Positions 13,440 to 13,444 of a DNA stretch of 13,444 nt are shown here, in pieces. The translations under genes and the position numbers were made by a program. Within the stretch, counting starts at the first letter, position 1. Every line of letters starts with the position of its first letter. Origin of the DNA: an uncultured Lachnospiraceae bacterium. GTDB lineage: Bacteria > Bacillota > Clostridia > Lachnospirales > Lachnospiraceae. The stretch spans positions 1 through 13,444 of the forward strand of contig CATLGN010000020.1 in assembly GCA_949935685.1 (NCBI GenBank). Direction: 5' to 3'. Under the pieces are notes generated by a model, which was not told where the DNA came from, did no database searches, and worked only from the letters and a program-made list of their open reading frames with translations.

Positions 13440-13444
13440 CGTAT

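Noticed and set aside
1..13444. CRISPR arrays, tRNA or rRNA genes, insertion sequences, attachment sites
   Set aside because: No spaced direct repeats, cloverleaf-like segments, transposase motifs or flanking terminal repeats were seen on reading both strands; this is a visual check only.

Overview
The window looks like chromosome from an endospore-forming, moderately GC-rich Clostridia, most likely Lachnospiraceae. That placement is an inference: a GerA-family germination receptor subunit and a PdaA-type cortex deacetylase lie next to a LicT-type antitermination system and a polysaccharide operon of a style common in gut Lachnospiraceae. No rRNA, tRNA, transposase or CRISPR array was seen.

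Left edge (1-570): the first 37 codons of a BglG/LicT-family transcriptional antiterminator are read leftward from a TTG start. Its leader is unusually legible. It has a TTGACA-17-TATACT promoter, a bgl-type RAT (ribonucleic antiterminator) site, an overlapping 14-bp intrinsic terminator, and then a second terminator-like hairpin. This implies that the regulator controls its own synthesis. A divergent promoter (TATAAT) serves the rightward gene.

571-2819: a GerA/SpoVAF-type membrane protein (+) and a PdaA-type delta-lactam deacetylase (-) converge and overlap tail to tail by 7 bp. Both belong to spore biology.

2878-13439: eight leftward genes are packed with overlaps or gaps of 38 nt or less, almost certainly one operon that continues past the right edge. 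In transcription order they are: a Methyltransf_24-like methyltransferase; a PIG-L deacetylase with a C-terminal Rossmann-like module; a methyltransferase-like protein with an N-terminal Rossmann-like module; a WbsX-family protein with a C-terminal Rossmann-like module; a 1149-residue protein laid out as Rossmann, GT4 glycosyltransferase, Rossmann, HAD, second HAD-like region; a divergent pentulose/hexulose-phosphate 3-epimerase; an IspD/TarI-type cytidylyltransferase; and a zinc-dependent medium-chain polyol dehydrogenase.

How they may work together: the last three enzymes form a plausible pathway from a ketose phosphate through epimerisation and reduction to an alditol phosphate, then to a CDP-alditol, analogous to TarI/TarJ making CDP-ribitol. 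The other proteins would build and decorate a surface glycan containing that unit (glycosyl transfer, N-deacetylation, methylation, phosphate chemistry). The most striking feature is that related Rossmann-like modules are attached to four consecutive enzymes, five copies in all, in N-terminal, internal and C-terminal positions. This suggests a shared ligand or docking function. The polymerase, flippase, initiating transferase and any CDP-alditol phosphotransferase are not in the window.
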